The notes beneath the pieces are model-generated. The model was given only the letters and a program-made list of their open reading frames with translations. It did not search any database and was not told where the DNA came from. From Pseudomonas alliivorans (GTDB lineage Bacteria > Pseudomonadota > Gammaproteobacteria > Pseudomonadales > Pseudomonadaceae): a stretch of DNA of 64,000 nt. Positions 36,718-45,552 of this stretch are shown one piece after another (position 1 is the stretch's first letter; each line of letters opens with the position of its first letter). The stretch is from NCBI RefSeq assembly GCF_017826695.1, contig NZ_JAFFZW010000001.1, positions 988,447-1,052,446 on the forward strand, given 5' to 3'. The translations under genes and the position numbers were made by a program.

Positions 36718-37419
36718 TCAGGATTTTCTGAGGGTGCGCTGCTCGATGCGTTTTTCGAAAGTGCCCTGGATCACACGGTCGACATAAATGCCGGGAGTGT
36801 GAATCTGGGTCGGCAACAGCACGCCGGGTTCGACAATCTCCTCGACTTCGACCACGGTGATCCTGCCTGCTGTGGCGACCACGGGGTTGAAGTTCTGCGC
36901 GGTATGGCGATAGATCACGTTGCCGAAATGGTCAGCCTTCCAGCCTTTGATCAACGCGAAGTCACCGGTGATGGCTTCTTCAAGAATCACGTTGCGGCCG
37001 TTGAACTGGCGGGTCTCCTTGCCTTCAGCGACGGGAGTACCGTAGCCGGTGGCGGTGTAGAACGCCGGGATGCCTGCGCCGCCCGCACGAAGTTTTTCGG
37101 CGAGGGTGCCTTGCGGTGTCAGTTCGACTTCCAGTTCGCCGCTCAGCAACTGGCGTTCGAACAGGGCGTTTTCACCTACGTAGGACGAGATCATCTTTCT
37201 GATCTGGCGGTCTTCGAGCAGGATGCCCAGACCGAAGCCATCGACGCCGCAGTTGTTGGAGACGACGGTGAGGCCCTTGATGCCCATGCGCTTGATTTGC
37301 GCGATCAGATTTTCCGGGATGCCGCACAGCCCAAAGCCGCCACAGAGCACGGTCATGTTGTCGGTCAGGCCGGCGAGGGCCTCTTCGTAAGTTGCCACTC
37401 GCTTGTCGAGTCCAGCCAT
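36718..37419 (-). CDS. dhcA: 3-oxoacid CoA-transferase subunit A (dehydrocarnitine CoA-transferase)
   Basis: This 233-residue alpha subunit has the CoA-transferase glycine-rich region [18 protein letters not shown] and the segment [19 protein letters not shown], which is diagnostic of the SCOT/AtoD-type family, plus [25 protein letters not shown]. It pairs with the product of dhcB. It is the first gene of the minus-strand cluster and is divergent from a LysR regulator, as dhcA is from dhcR in P. aeruginosa. It would release acetoacetyl-CoA from dehydrocarnitine or activate acetoacetate; a thiolase gene would finish the route, but none follows here. Confidence 0.9.
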   Translation of the reverse strand: MAGLDKRVATYEEALAGLTDNMTVLCGGFGLCGIPENLIAQIKRMGIKGLTVVSNNCGVDGFGLGILLEDRQIRKMISSYVGENALFERQLLSGELEVELTPQGTLAEKLRAGGAGIPAFYTATGYGTPVAEGKETRQFNGRNVILEEAITGDFALIKGWKADHFGNVIYRHTAQNFNPVVATAGRITVVEVEEIVEPGVLLPTQIHTPGIYVDRVIQGTFEKRIEQRTLRKS

Positions 37420-37545
37420 GATGATCCGCCTTTTATAGTTGTGACCGGCAGGTGCTGCCGGAGGATCGGGTTGCCTGCATCTTCTCTCGGCTTCAATGAT
37501 TTGTTAATTTTGTTTTTCTGATGGATTGATAAGAAAGATAAATAT

Positions 37546-38439
37546 ATGAACGTGAAGCAGCTCCGCGCTTTTCTGGCCGTGGCGCAGTACCTCAGCTTTG
37601 CGCAGGCGGGCGAACGGCTGAATCTGTCACAACCGGCCCTGAGCCTGACGATAAAAAGCCTGGAAGAGGACCTTGGCGGCCAGTTGCTCACGCGCACCAC
37701 GCGCAATGTCAGCCTGACGCCCGAGGGCGAGACGCTGCTGCCACTGGCACGCCAGCTGCTGGCCGACTGGGACAATACCGAGGAGTTGCTGCGCCAGCGT
37801 TTCACCTTGCAGATGGGACGTGTGTCCATCGCCGCCATGCCATCGTTTGCAGGCAACCTTTTGCCCGGCGCCTTGAAGACTTTTCGAGAGCGCTACCCAC
37901 GGGTCAACGTGGCGGTGCATGACGTGGTCAACGAGCAGGTCCTGGAAATGGTGCGGCATCGGCGGGTCGAGCTGGGCATCGGTTTCGAGCCTGAATCAAG
38001 CAACGCACTGTCGTTCACGCCGTTCTACATGGATCGATTCGTGGCCGTGGTCTCCAAGCAATCGCCGCTGGCCGGGCGCGAGGAAGTGTCCTGGGCCGAG
38101 CTGTTGAACGAAGACTTCATTGCCCTGCAGCGGCCTTCAGCCGTACGCCTGCTGCTGGAACACGCCATCGAGTCGCAACATGGCAAGCTGTCGGTGGCCT
38201 TTGAAAGTCATCAACTCTCGACCATCGGGCGCATGGTCGCCAACGGTCTGGGCGTCAGTGCGGTGCCATCGTTGTGCATCGAACAGATGCGGGAGCTTGG
38301 TGCGCGTTGCGTACCGCTGGTGGAACCGCGTATCGAACGGCGTATCGGGTTGATGATGCTGGCCGATCACAAGCTGTCGGCGGCGGCTCAGGCACTGCGC
38401 GAGGTGCTGATTGAGCATGCCCGTGAACAGGGGGCGTGA
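37546..38439 (+). CDS. LysR-family transcriptional regulator (DhcR-like)
   Basis: This 297-residue LysR protein has the N-terminal winged helix (MNVKQLRAFLAVAQYLSFAQ, with LNLSQPALSLTIKSLEEDLG as recognition region, residues 1-62) and a periplasmic-binding-like effector domain from about residue 92. It is divergent from dhcA over 126 bases, in the position of DhcR, the dehydrocarnitine-responsive activator of dhcAB in P. aeruginosa. The intergenic stretch is AT-rich (37495-37545) and should hold its operator. DhcR assignment rests on position and is inference. Confidence 0.88.
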   Translation: MNVKQLRAFLAVAQYLSFAQAGERLNLSQPALSLTIKSLEEDLGGQLLTRTTRNVSLTPEGETLLPLARQLLADWDNTEELLRQRFTLQMGRVSIAAMPSFAGNLLPGALKTFRERYPRVNVAVHDVVNEQVLEMVRHRRVELGIGFEPESSNALSFTPFYMDRFVAVVSKQSPLAGREEVSWAELLNEDFIALQRPSAVRLLLEHAIESQHGKLSVAFESHQLSTIGRMVANGLGVSAVPSLCIEQMRELGARCVPLVEPRIERRIGLMMLADHKLSAAAQALREVLIEHAREQGA

Positions 38440-38537
38440 AAGTCGATAGCCACTATCACGGCTGTTGATTTTTGCCACGCAGGGTCGGGGCGTAACCTTG
38501 CTTCATTCCCGAAATGAAGCCAGCCTGGAGGCCCGCC

Positions 38538-38819
38538 ATGAACCGTTTATTTGCCCTTGCTCTTGTTCTGTCATTCACCGTCGCACTGGTCTCCGGTTGC
38601 TCGACTCATCATGCGGTCGAGTTGCGTCCCTACTCGGTCGAAGAGAGCCATCAACTGGCGATGGAAGACCTCAATCGTCGCGGTCTGTCCTTTGAGGAGT
38701 ATCAGGCCCGCAAGGCGCAACTCCTTGCAGATCCGCAGATCCAGCAGGTTCGCCAGTTCGACGACCAGGGTGAAATCAGCGTTGATCGCGGTACATTGAG
38801 CCAGAATCCTCAAGGTTAA
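38538..38819 (+). CDS. Small outer-membrane lipoprotein of unknown function
   Basis: This 93-residue protein has a lipoprotein signal peptide (MNRLFALALVLSFTVALVSG) with Cys21 as the lipid attachment site; Ser at position 22 favours the outer membrane. The mature part is hydrophilic, with ELRPYSVEESHQLAMEDLNR resembling a short helix and the C-terminal QFDDQGEISVDRGTLSQ. I do not recognise a family. The ATG at 38538 follows TGGAGG (38525-38530) and family-style signal peptide. An upstream in-frame ATG at 38514 would add eight residues. Confidence 0.75.
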   Translation: MNRLFALALVLSFTVALVSGCSTHHAVELRPYSVEESHQLAMEDLNRRGLSFEEYQARKAQLLADPQIQQVRQFDDQGEISVDRGTLSQNPQG

Positions 38820-38952
38820 CAGTCAGGCTTGAACGAGGTTTTCGCTCGAACTGTATGGTAAGAAACTTCGCTTAACTGTCCATGTGTTTCCTGTCGGTCT
38901 TTCGATAGGGTGAGTACCCGACTCACGGCTTCACAGACACCTGGATCGCTTC

Positions 38953-39558
38953 ATGTCGTTCTCTCTGGATTTACTGCTGGCCTTCGCGTTTGCCTTCGTC
39001 ACGTCGGTGACCCCCGGCCCCAACAACATGATGTTGCTGGCTTCGGGCGTCAACTTCGGTTTCGGCCGCACGCTGCCGCACATGCTGGGCATCAGCATCG
39101 GTTTTTTCGTTCTGGTTCTGGCGGTGGGGTTTGGTCTGGGCAGTGTGTTCAAGGCCTGGCCGATGCTCTACACCCTGTTGCGTTACGTGGGCGCGGCCTA
39201 TCTGCTTTACCTGGCCTGGAAAATCGCCACTGCCGGCCCGGCCTCCGACTCCAGCGAAAGTCGTGGCGAGCCGATGAGCTTCATGGGCGCAGCGCTCTTC
39301 CAGTGGGTCAACCCCAAGGCCTGGATCATGGCGATTGGCGCGATCAGCACCTACACGCCAATGCAGGGTTACTTTACCAATGTGGTGATCATCTCGGGCG
39401 TGTTTGCCTTGATCAACCTGCCAAGCGTCGGCATCTGGGCCGGATTCGGCAGTCTGCTGCGCAACGTGCTGCGTGATCCCGTCGGATTGCGGATATTCAA
39501 CGGTGTGATGGCTGCCTTGCTGGTGGCGTCGCTGTATCCGCTGATTATCGAGCATTGA
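38953..39558 (+). CDS. LysE/RhtB-family amino-acid exporter
   Basis: This 201-residue membrane protein has six hydrophobic segments. The LysE signature TPGPNNMMLLASGVNFGFGR is at residues 20-39. RhtB-like proteins export amino acids such as homoserine, lysine or cysteine when they build up in the cytoplasm. Between segments 3 and 4 there is a short hydrophilic loop (ATAGPASDSSESRGEPM). The substrate cannot be predicted. Neighbours give no functional clue, since the gene before encodes an unrelated lipoprotein and the gene after converges. Confidence 0.9.
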   Translation: MSFSLDLLLAFAFAFVTSVTPGPNNMMLLASGVNFGFGRTLPHMLGISIGFFVLVLAVGFGLGSVFKAWPMLYTLLRYVGAAYLLYLAWKIATAGPASDSSESRGEPMSFMGAALFQWVNPKAWIMAIGAISTYTPMQGYFTNVVIISGVFALINLPSVGIWAGFGSLLRNVLRDPVGLRIFNGVMAALLVASLYPLIIEH

Positions 39559-39579
39559 TGGCCGGGACGTCTCATGATG

Positions 39580-39611
39580 GCTCCCACAGCCCTGTGTTTC
39601 GCTGCGGGAGC
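39580..39611. terminator. Possible bidirectional terminator
   Basis: GCTCCCACAG and CTGCGGGAGC pair in 9 of 10 positions around a 12-base loop, between two convergent genes. There is no U-run on either side. Confidence 0.35.
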
Positions 39612-39623
39612 AGGTTCAGCCGA

Positions 39624-40205
39624 TCACAACGCTAACTGTAAATGCCCGCCTGCCGCCTTGTGTCGCGCCTGAAGTCGGTGCTGCAGGCTGAGGTAAAAGT
39701 GCTCAAGCCCTTCGTTCAGCCGCTCGGTGAGGATTTCGTCGAGCGTGCCACCTTCCTCGTTGTCGCCATAGGTGATCTGGGTGTCGATGGCAAAAATGCC
39801 GTGCAGCACTTCCTGGGATTTGAGCGCCGACAGCACAGGCTTCAAGGCGTAATCCACCGCCAGCATATGGGCAATGCTGCCGCCGGTTGCCAGTGGCAGT
39901 ACCACCTTGCCGTGCAGGGCGCGCTCGGGCAAAAGGTCGAGCAGTGTTTTCAAGGCGCCGGAAAACGAGGCCTTGTAGACGGGCGTTCCGATCAGCAGGC
40001 CGTCGGCCTGCCGAACCGCTTCGACAAATTCCAGCACTTGCGGGCTGTCGAATTTCGCGAACAGCAAATCTTCGGCATTGAAATCACGAATACGTAGCGT
40101 GGTTACGCCGACACCGTGGCTTTGCAGCCAGCGTCCAGCGTGAGCCAGCACAACGCCTGAGCGGGATTTGGGGGAGGGACTGCCTGACAGTGACACAACG
40201 AGCAT
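39624..40205 (-). CDS. ssuE: NADPH-dependent FMN reductase (SsuE/MsuE type)
   Basis: This 193-residue flavodoxin-fold enzyme begins [17 protein letters not shown], where the FMN phosphate is bound, and contains [24 protein letters not shown], the FMN-reductase motif of the SsuE family. It uses NADPH to reduce FMN, and the FMNH2 is handed to two-component monooxygenases such as the sulfonate enzyme encoded at 20093-21232. It is alone here, 18 kb from that partner and next to no ssu genes. The SD AAGGA supports ATG 40205; the frame extending to 40352 is a longer but unlikely start. Confidence 0.9.
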   Translation of the reverse strand: MLVVSLSGSPSPKSRSGVVLAHAGRWLQSHGVGVTTLRIRDFNAEDLLFAKFDSPQVLEFVEAVRQADGLLIGTPVYKASFSGALKTLLDLLPERALHGKVVLPLATGGSIAHMLAVDYALKPVLSALKSQEVLHGIFAIDTQITYGDNEEGGTLDEILTERLNEGLEHFYLSLQHRLQARHKAAGGHLQLAL

Positions 40206-40399
40206 GCGGGAATTCCTTGCGATAAGCGTAAGGCTGTAAAGCAGCTTGTGTGCCAGAGCGTCATGCAGCGGCTCATGCCTCTGAAACACTGGGGCTGTGG
40301 CCTTTTTCCCGTGCAAAGCGCACCTTGCAATAGCTGCTGAAAAGCCGGCCAACTGTTGAACTGCTGTTGCGCCCGCAACACTTCTGCCAAACCCCAGGC

Positions 40400-40425
40400 A
40401 AAAAAAACCGCGACCGAAGTCGCGG
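40400..40425 (-). terminator. Terminator of the exopolysaccharide operon
   Basis: On the minus strand, CCGCGAC-TTCG-GTCGCGG forms a 7-bp stem (40408-40425) followed by eight T residues (40400-40407). It lies 26 bases after the last gene of the operon. Confidence 0.92.
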
Positions 40426-40450
40426 GTACAAGGTTCGAACGTCGAGCGGA

Positions 40451-41539
40451 TCAGTTACGGAAGGCCGCCCCGGTCTGCACAACGCTGGCCGAGCCGAGCA
40501 GTTGGCTGATGAAGCGGCTCCAGCGGGTGATGTTGGCCGGGCCTACGAACACCACATCCTGAGCCTTGAGTTCGAACTGTCCGGCCAGCAGGTAGGCCGT
40601 GGGCTTCTTGGCGTTCAGGTGATACACGGTGGACGATGCATTGGCGAAGTTCTCTGCGCCGCGGATCACATAGACCGCATCGCCATCGGCGCTGTCCGGA
40701 CTCAGACCGCCGGAATTGCCCAGAGCTTCGAGCAGGGTCACGTTGGTGGTGGCGAAGGAAATCACCTGCGGATTACGCACTTCGCCCAACACGTAGATCT
40801 TGTTCTTGGAAGCGCTGTTGAGGTGCAGGTAGTCACCGTCCTTCAAGAAGACCTTGCTCAGTTGCGAGCCTTTGCGGTTCAGCGAGTCGATGTCGATCAT
40901 GTAGTCGCGACCATCACGGCGCAGCGTCAGGCCTGCCAGGTTGGCGTCGGTCAGGTCGATGCCCGCGACACTGATGGCCTGCACCAGGCTCAGCGGAATA
41001 TTGGTGATCGATTGCGGACCAGGGCTTTTGAACGAGCCGGACAGCAGCACGCGCTGACTGTTGTAGCGCAGCACCTTCACGTCGACCTTGACTTCAGTGT
41101 ATTGCGGCGCAAGGCCCATGCGCAGTTGTTCACGAATCTGGCTGACGGTCTTGCCGCCCGCGCGAATCCTGCCGACATACGGAAAAAACAGCGTACCGTC
41201 GCTCAGCACCTCTCGGGTGTTGGCGTCCAGTTGGTCCTGCGAGCCCGGCGCGGTCAGCTCGGGGTGTTCGAAGACCGTCACCAGCAATGTGTCGCCAGGC
41301 CCTACGACGTACTCCGGGGTCTTGTAGTTCAGCAATTCGGCGGGCAAGGCCTTGGCGTCCATCGCGGTGTTCTGCTGCTGTTGCTGCAGGGTCTTCGGGC
41401 TGATGTCGACCAGCTGCGCCTTGGGTTCGTCCGGGTCGCTGGTGGTGACATCGCCGGGTGTCATGTGTTGGCCGGGAGCGAATACGCACCCCTGCAGGAT
41501 CAGGGAGGAGAGTAGCAGGACAGCCAGGCTTCGATTCAT
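40451..41539 (-). CDS. wza: Outer-membrane polysaccharide export lipoprotein Wza
   Basis: This 362-residue protein has a lipoprotein signal with Cys18 in LILQGCVF. The polysaccharide export domain (PES; about residues 70-170, [20 protein letters not shown]) is followed by two SLBB/beta-grasp repeats (from about 175 and 260; [15 protein letters not shown]). It forms the channel through which the finished polymer leaves. It is the last gene of the minus-strand cluster. The gap of 163 bases to the upstream wcaJ gene is the longest inside the operon. ATG 41539 with SD AAGGAAC fits the signal peptide. Confidence 0.93.
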   Translation of the reverse strand: MNRSLAVLLLSSLILQGCVFAPGQHMTPGDVTTSDPDEPKAQLVDISPKTLQQQQQNTAMDAKALPAELLNYKTPEYVVGPGDTLLVTVFEHPELTAPGSQDQLDANTREVLSDGTLFFPYVGRIRAGGKTVSQIREQLRMGLAPQYTEVKVDVKVLRYNSQRVLLSGSFKSPGPQSITNIPLSLVQAISVAGIDLTDANLAGLTLRRDGRDYMIDIDSLNRKGSQLSKVFLKDGDYLHLNSASKNKIYVLGEVRNPQVISFATTNVTLLEALGNSGGLSPDSADGDAVYVIRGAENFANASSTVYHLNAKKPTAYLLAGQFELKAQDVVFVGPANITRWSRFISQLLGSASVVQTGAAFRN

Positions 41540-41702
41540 GGGAGTGTTCCTTCGTGACGGTGCACCTTGCACCTGAATGATTTCGTTACGTCCATTTCCA
41601 CTACCGGCAGCAGCACCGGTCCACGTCGTGATCGTTTTTAGCGCGCGCACATACCTCCCTCCGGGCAAAGGCTGCCGGAGCCGTCGTCTAGTCAATGGAA
41701 AG

Positions 41703-43112
41703 TCAGAAGGCGTTCTTGTTGAAGAAGCCTTTGAACAGCGTCAGCAGAATGATTTTCAGGTCCAGCCAGATCGACCAGTGTTCGATGTATTCCAGATCGA
41801 ACTCGACCCGTTTACGCATCTTGTCCAGCGTGTCGGTCTCGCCACGCCAGCCGTTGATCTGCGCCCAGCCGGTGATGCCCGGCTTGACCTTGTGGCGCAA
41901 CATGTAGCCGCTGACCTGTTTGCGGTATTGCTCGTTGTGAGCCACGGCATGCGGACGCGGGCCGACGATGGACATGTCGCCACGCAACACGTTGAAGAAC
42001 TGGGGCAGTTCGTCCAGCGACGTGCGGCGCAGGAACGCACCCAGCGGCGTGATCCGTGTGTCGTTGCGCGTGGCCTGGCGCACCACATCGCCGTTTTCCT
42101 GCACGTTCATGCTGCGAAACTTCCAGACCATGATCGGCCGACCGTCCAGCCCGTAACGGCGCTGACGGAACAGTACCGGACCTTTAGACGTCAGCTTGAT
42201 GGCCAGGGCAATCAGCAACAGTGGAATCGCGATCAACACCAGAATCAGGCTCGACAGCAGGATGTCTTCGACGCGCTTGACCACGCTCCACGCGCCATCC
42301 ATGGGCGAGTCGAAAATGCTGATGCTGGCCAGCCCGTTGATACTTTCGCTGCGCGCGTGCAGCAACTCGAACATGAACACGTCCGGTATCAGGTACACCG
42401 AGGCAGTGGTGTCACTGAGGCCGGTGATCAGTTCGCGCAGGTGAGGTTCGGCACTGAACGCCAGGGTGATGTACACCTTGTCGATCCGGCCCTGACGGGC
42501 GTCCTCGACCAGTTGCTCGAGATCGCCGAGCACCGGCACACGCCTGCCAGTGGCCTTCAGGTTCATCTGCTGCGGATTCGAGTCGTAGAAGCCCAGCAGA
42601 TTCAGGCCCATCCAGGGCGCGCTGGAAATCGACTCGGCCAGCCGCTCGCCGACCTGACCGGTGCCGACAATCGCCACGCGCCGGGTGTTGAAACCGTGGC
42701 GTCGCAGGCTGTGCAGCAGCAGGCGGATCAGCAGGCGATAACCACACAGGATCGCCAGCACCAGCGCGAACCAGGTCATCTGTCCGTTATCCGGCAGGTT
42801 GTCCCGGTCGAGCAGCAGGTAATCCACTGACAGCAGCGTGATGAAGGTCAGCGCCCAGTAATTGAATACCTTGGTCAGCTCGCGCAGGATTCGCTCGCCG
42901 CGCCAGGAGCCGTAAAGCTGGTGGTACTCGCCGACCCAGTGAAACACCAGCACAGCCAGAATGATATGCAGCCAGGCCTCGGTGCTGTCGATCATTGCCA
43001 GTCGGCTTTGCCAGTAACCGATCAGTACGATGACCGCCAGGTCCAGCAGACGGTGAGCGACCGACAGCGCTGACTGATGGGCATGCAGAATGCCGCGAAC
43101 GGAGGTGCGCAT
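41703..43112 (-). CDS. wcaJ: Undecaprenyl-phosphate sugar-1-phosphate transferase (WcaJ type)
   Basis: This 469-residue polyisoprenyl-phosphate transferase starts polymer synthesis by moving a sugar-1-phosphate, usually glucose, onto the undecaprenyl lipid. It has four to five N-terminal helices, a Rossmann-like central part (RRVAIVGTGQVGERLAESI), a large hydrophobic segment near residue 285, and the catalytic domain (about 280-469) with WKFRSM, FLRRTSLDELPQFFNVLRG and IVGPRPHAVAHNE, the family signature. Whether the first sugar is glucose or galactose cannot be told. It lies at the end of the operon, before wza. Confidence 0.93.
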   Translation of the reverse strand: MRTSVRGILHAHQSALSVAHRLLDLAVIVLIGYWQSRLAMIDSTEAWLHIILAVLVFHWVGEYHQLYGSWRGERILRELTKVFNYWALTFITLLSVDYLLLDRDNLPDNGQMTWFALVLAILCGYRLLIRLLLHSLRRHGFNTRRVAIVGTGQVGERLAESISSAPWMGLNLLGFYDSNPQQMNLKATGRRVPVLGDLEQLVEDARQGRIDKVYITLAFSAEPHLRELITGLSDTTASVYLIPDVFMFELLHARSESINGLASISIFDSPMDGAWSVVKRVEDILLSSLILVLIAIPLLLIALAIKLTSKGPVLFRQRRYGLDGRPIMVWKFRSMNVQENGDVVRQATRNDTRITPLGAFLRRTSLDELPQFFNVLRGDMSIVGPRPHAVAHNEQYRKQVSGYMLRHKVKPGITGWAQINGWRGETDTLDKMRKRVEFDLEYIEHWSIWLDLKIILLTLFKGFFNKNAF

Positions 43113-43124
43113 GACGGTGCTCGC

Positions 43125-44345
43125 TCAAACGGATTTGATGGGAACGACTCGGGACGGCAACTCGCTGGCAAGGCTTTGCGAGGTCTGGGGTGTCCAGGGC
43201 TGAGCGGGCAGGCGGGACAGGTGTGCGGTGGCCAGGTGGTTGTCGACAAAGGCTTTGATTTCCTGCTCGAAACGGATAATCGAGAACCGCTCGGCGTTGG
43301 CGCGGCAGGCCTGCGCGGTGATGCGCGCCTGCGCACTTTCGAACTCGTTGACCGCTGCGATCAGTGATTCAACGGTCTGCTGCGGATAGAACACCCCGGT
43401 AGGGTGTGGATGATCCAGCCCGCGCACGGTCTCCAGCACGCCACCCTTGCCGAAAGCGATCACTGGTGTGCCGCAGGCCTGGGCTTCCACCGGGCTGATG
43501 CCGAAATCCTCTTCGGCAGCGAACACGAATGCTCTGGCGGTGCGCATGTGCTCGATCAGGACGCTTGCCGGCTGGAAACCCATCAGTGTGATGTTGGGCG
43601 CCCGGCTTGCGATGGCCTGCGCCTTGGCCAGGTCAGGACCGTCGCCGATCATGATCAGACGCTTGTCCGGCATGGCAGCGAAGGCTTCGACAATCATCGG
43701 CATGCGCTTGTAGGGGACCATGCGCGAGGCGGTGAAATAGAAGTTCTCGCGTGTACCGTTAGCGGTGAAGCCGAGCGTATCGACCGGCGGGTAAATGACC
43801 GTCGATTCGCGCCGATAGGCCTTGCAGATGCGCGCGGCGATAAACCCTGAGTTGGCGATGAAGGCATCCACACCGGCCGAGGTGCGCTGGTCCCACAGGC
43901 GGATGTAATGCAGCACCAGTCGCGCCAGCCGGCCTTTGATGCCGGTGTTCAGGCCCGCTTCGCGCAGGTATTGGTGTTGCAGGTCCCAGGCATAACGGAT
44001 CGGTGAATGGATGTAGCTGACGTGCAGTTGATCCGGGCCACTCAGCACGCCCTTGGCCACGGCATGACTGCTGCTGATGATCAGGTCGTAACCGGACAGA
44101 TCCAGTTGTTCGATAGCCAGCGGCATCAGGGGCAGGTAGCGCTGGTAGCGGTTTCTGGCGTTTGGCAGGTTCTGGATGAATGTGGTGGTGGCCACCTTGC
44201 CGTGCAAATGGGCACGGTCCTCATCGTTCAGAAAGTCGATCACGGCAAACAGGTCGGCCTGGGGCCAGATATTGATCAGTGAAGCCAGCACACGCTCGGC
44301 ACCGGCATAGGTCACCAGCCAGTCGTGGACGATCGCAATTCTCAT
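43125..44345 (-). CDS. Glycosyltransferase family 4 protein (WbaZ-like)
   Basis: This 406-residue GT4 enzyme begins MRIAIVHDWLVTYAGAERV, the typical start of mannosyl- and related transferases such as WbaZ. The GT-B nucleotide-sugar region is near residue 280 (FVFAAEEDFGISPVEAQACG, with the conserved E-x7-E pattern), and there is no membrane segment. It adds one sugar to the growing lipid-linked repeat at the cytoplasmic face. The donor sugar is uncertain; mannose is plausible. It is separated by 73 bases from the upstream GT gene and by 12 from wcaJ. Confidence 0.88.
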   Translation of the reverse strand: MRIAIVHDWLVTYAGAERVLASLINIWPQADLFAVIDFLNDEDRAHLHGKVATTTFIQNLPNARNRYQRYLPLMPLAIEQLDLSGYDLIISSSHAVAKGVLSGPDQLHVSYIHSPIRYAWDLQHQYLREAGLNTGIKGRLARLVLHYIRLWDQRTSAGVDAFIANSGFIAARICKAYRRESTVIYPPVDTLGFTANGTRENFYFTASRMVPYKRMPMIVEAFAAMPDKRLIMIGDGPDLAKAQAIASRAPNITLMGFQPASVLIEHMRTARAFVFAAEEDFGISPVEAQACGTPVIAFGKGGVLETVRGLDHPHPTGVFYPQQTVESLIAAVNEFESAQARITAQACRANAERFSIIRFEQEIKAFVDNHLATAHLSRLPAQPWTPQTSQSLASELPSRVVPIKSV

Positions 44346-44418
44346 GGAGATTCCTTGCTGTATTCGCTCGCTCTACTGCAGGCGCGACAGGGCGCGTCTT
44401 GACGTTGCTGTTATTGAT

Positions 44419-45543
44419 TCAGGGTTTGCTTGAAGAGGATTCGGGGCTGATGCGCTGTTTGCCGAGCAGCGCCGGTTCCGGCCCCAGCAAGGCATCGATG
44501 CGCTGGGAAAGGCGGTGTGCGGACAACTCCCAGGAAAAGCGTTTCACATTGTTCAGCCCGTGCAGGCGCAAGGCGTCGCGCAACGGGGCATCGACCAGCA
44601 CCCGGTGCATGGCCGCTGCCATGTGGCCGACGTCAAGCGGATCGAAATACAGGGCACTGGCCTGCAGTACTTCCGGAATCGAGGCAGCATTGGCGGCCAG
44701 CACCGGGCAGCCGCACGCCTGGGCTTCCAGCGGCGGTATGCCGAACCCTTCGTACAGGGACGGAAACACAAATGCGGTCGCGCCCTGATACTGCTCGATC
44801 AGCTCGGCATCGCTGAGCCGTCCCAGAAAACGAATGCGCGGATCACGACAGGCCAGGCGCTGCAGGTTCGGATCGGCGAAGATGCCAGTGGCGGCGCCCA
44901 CAATGTGCAGTTGCAGATCGTTGTGATCCCGCAAGCTCAGAAACGCCTGGATCATACGGTTGAAGTTCTTGTGCGCAGCGGGTGAGGACACAGCCAGCAG
45001 GTATTTCGGTGTATCGGACTGCACCGGGCGAGGACGGAAGCTGTCGCTCACCGCAGCCGGCACGACCAGCACCCTGGCTTCGGGAAAACCGTAGAACTGC
45101 GCTATCTCGCCTCTGGAGAAGGTGCTGCTGGTCACCAGGGTTTTGATGCGCGACAGCAGGATCGGTGTGATGGTGCGGTAGGCCAGGCGGAACAGCCGGG
45201 TATAGCTCTGTGGAAAGCGTACGTAATTGATGTCGTGATGAGTGGCGATCTGGTTGCGGTAAAACATCGGGCCGGTGCTGCTGATGGAGATCAGCAGCGG
45301 ATTTTTCTGCCGCCGCAGGTACAGGGGCAAGTCAATCTGTTCCCAGAGATGACCCTTGTTATGACCGATGCACTGTACGTTCAGCGCTTTGGCACTTTCG
45401 TGCAGTTTGATGCCGTGAGGCGCGACGAATACCAGATCGTTGCGCAGCCTTTTCAGCGCCATGCAGATCTGCTCGGCATAACGCTGAACGCCACTGACGT
45501 CCTGGGTGAGAAACCGTGAATTGATAAAGATCATCTCAAGCAT
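44419..45543 (-). CDS. Glycosyltransferase family 4 protein
   Basis: This 374-residue GT4 enzyme has the GT-B donor-binding region FVFPSLYEGFGIPPLEAQAC with the E-x7-E pattern at about residues 280-300, and FLGRLSDAELIEQYQGAT before it. The N-terminal acceptor domain begins FINSRFLTQDVSGVQRYAEQ, which is seen in mannosyl/fucosyl transferases of exopolysaccharide clusters. It adds one sugar to the repeating unit. The last ten residues form a hydrophilic tail. It lies nine bases from the upstream glycoside hydrolase gene. Confidence 0.88.
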   Translation of the reverse strand: MLEMIFINSRFLTQDVSGVQRYAEQICMALKRLRNDLVFVAPHGIKLHESAKALNVQCIGHNKGHLWEQIDLPLYLRRQKNPLLISISSTGPMFYRNQIATHHDINYVRFPQSYTRLFRLAYRTITPILLSRIKTLVTSSTFSRGEIAQFYGFPEARVLVVPAAVSDSFRPRPVQSDTPKYLLAVSSPAAHKNFNRMIQAFLSLRDHNDLQLHIVGAATGIFADPNLQRLACRDPRIRFLGRLSDAELIEQYQGATAFVFPSLYEGFGIPPLEAQACGCPVLAANAASIPEVLQASALYFDPLDVGHMAAAMHRVLVDAPLRDALRLHGLNNVKRFSWELSAHRLSQRIDALLGPEPALLGKQRISPESSSSKP

Positions 45544-45552
45544 CCTGCAAGG

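Noticed and set aside
40430..40450. tRNA-like fragment (GGTTCGAA) after the EPS operon
   Set aside because: Only the T-loop-like eight bases are present; there is no acceptor or anticodon arm, so no tRNA gene.
41645..41690. Hairpin (CTCCGG/CCGGAG) between wcaJ and wza as an internal terminator
   Set aside because: The stem is only 6 bp with a 10-base loop and no T-run on the minus strand, so I do not call it a terminator.
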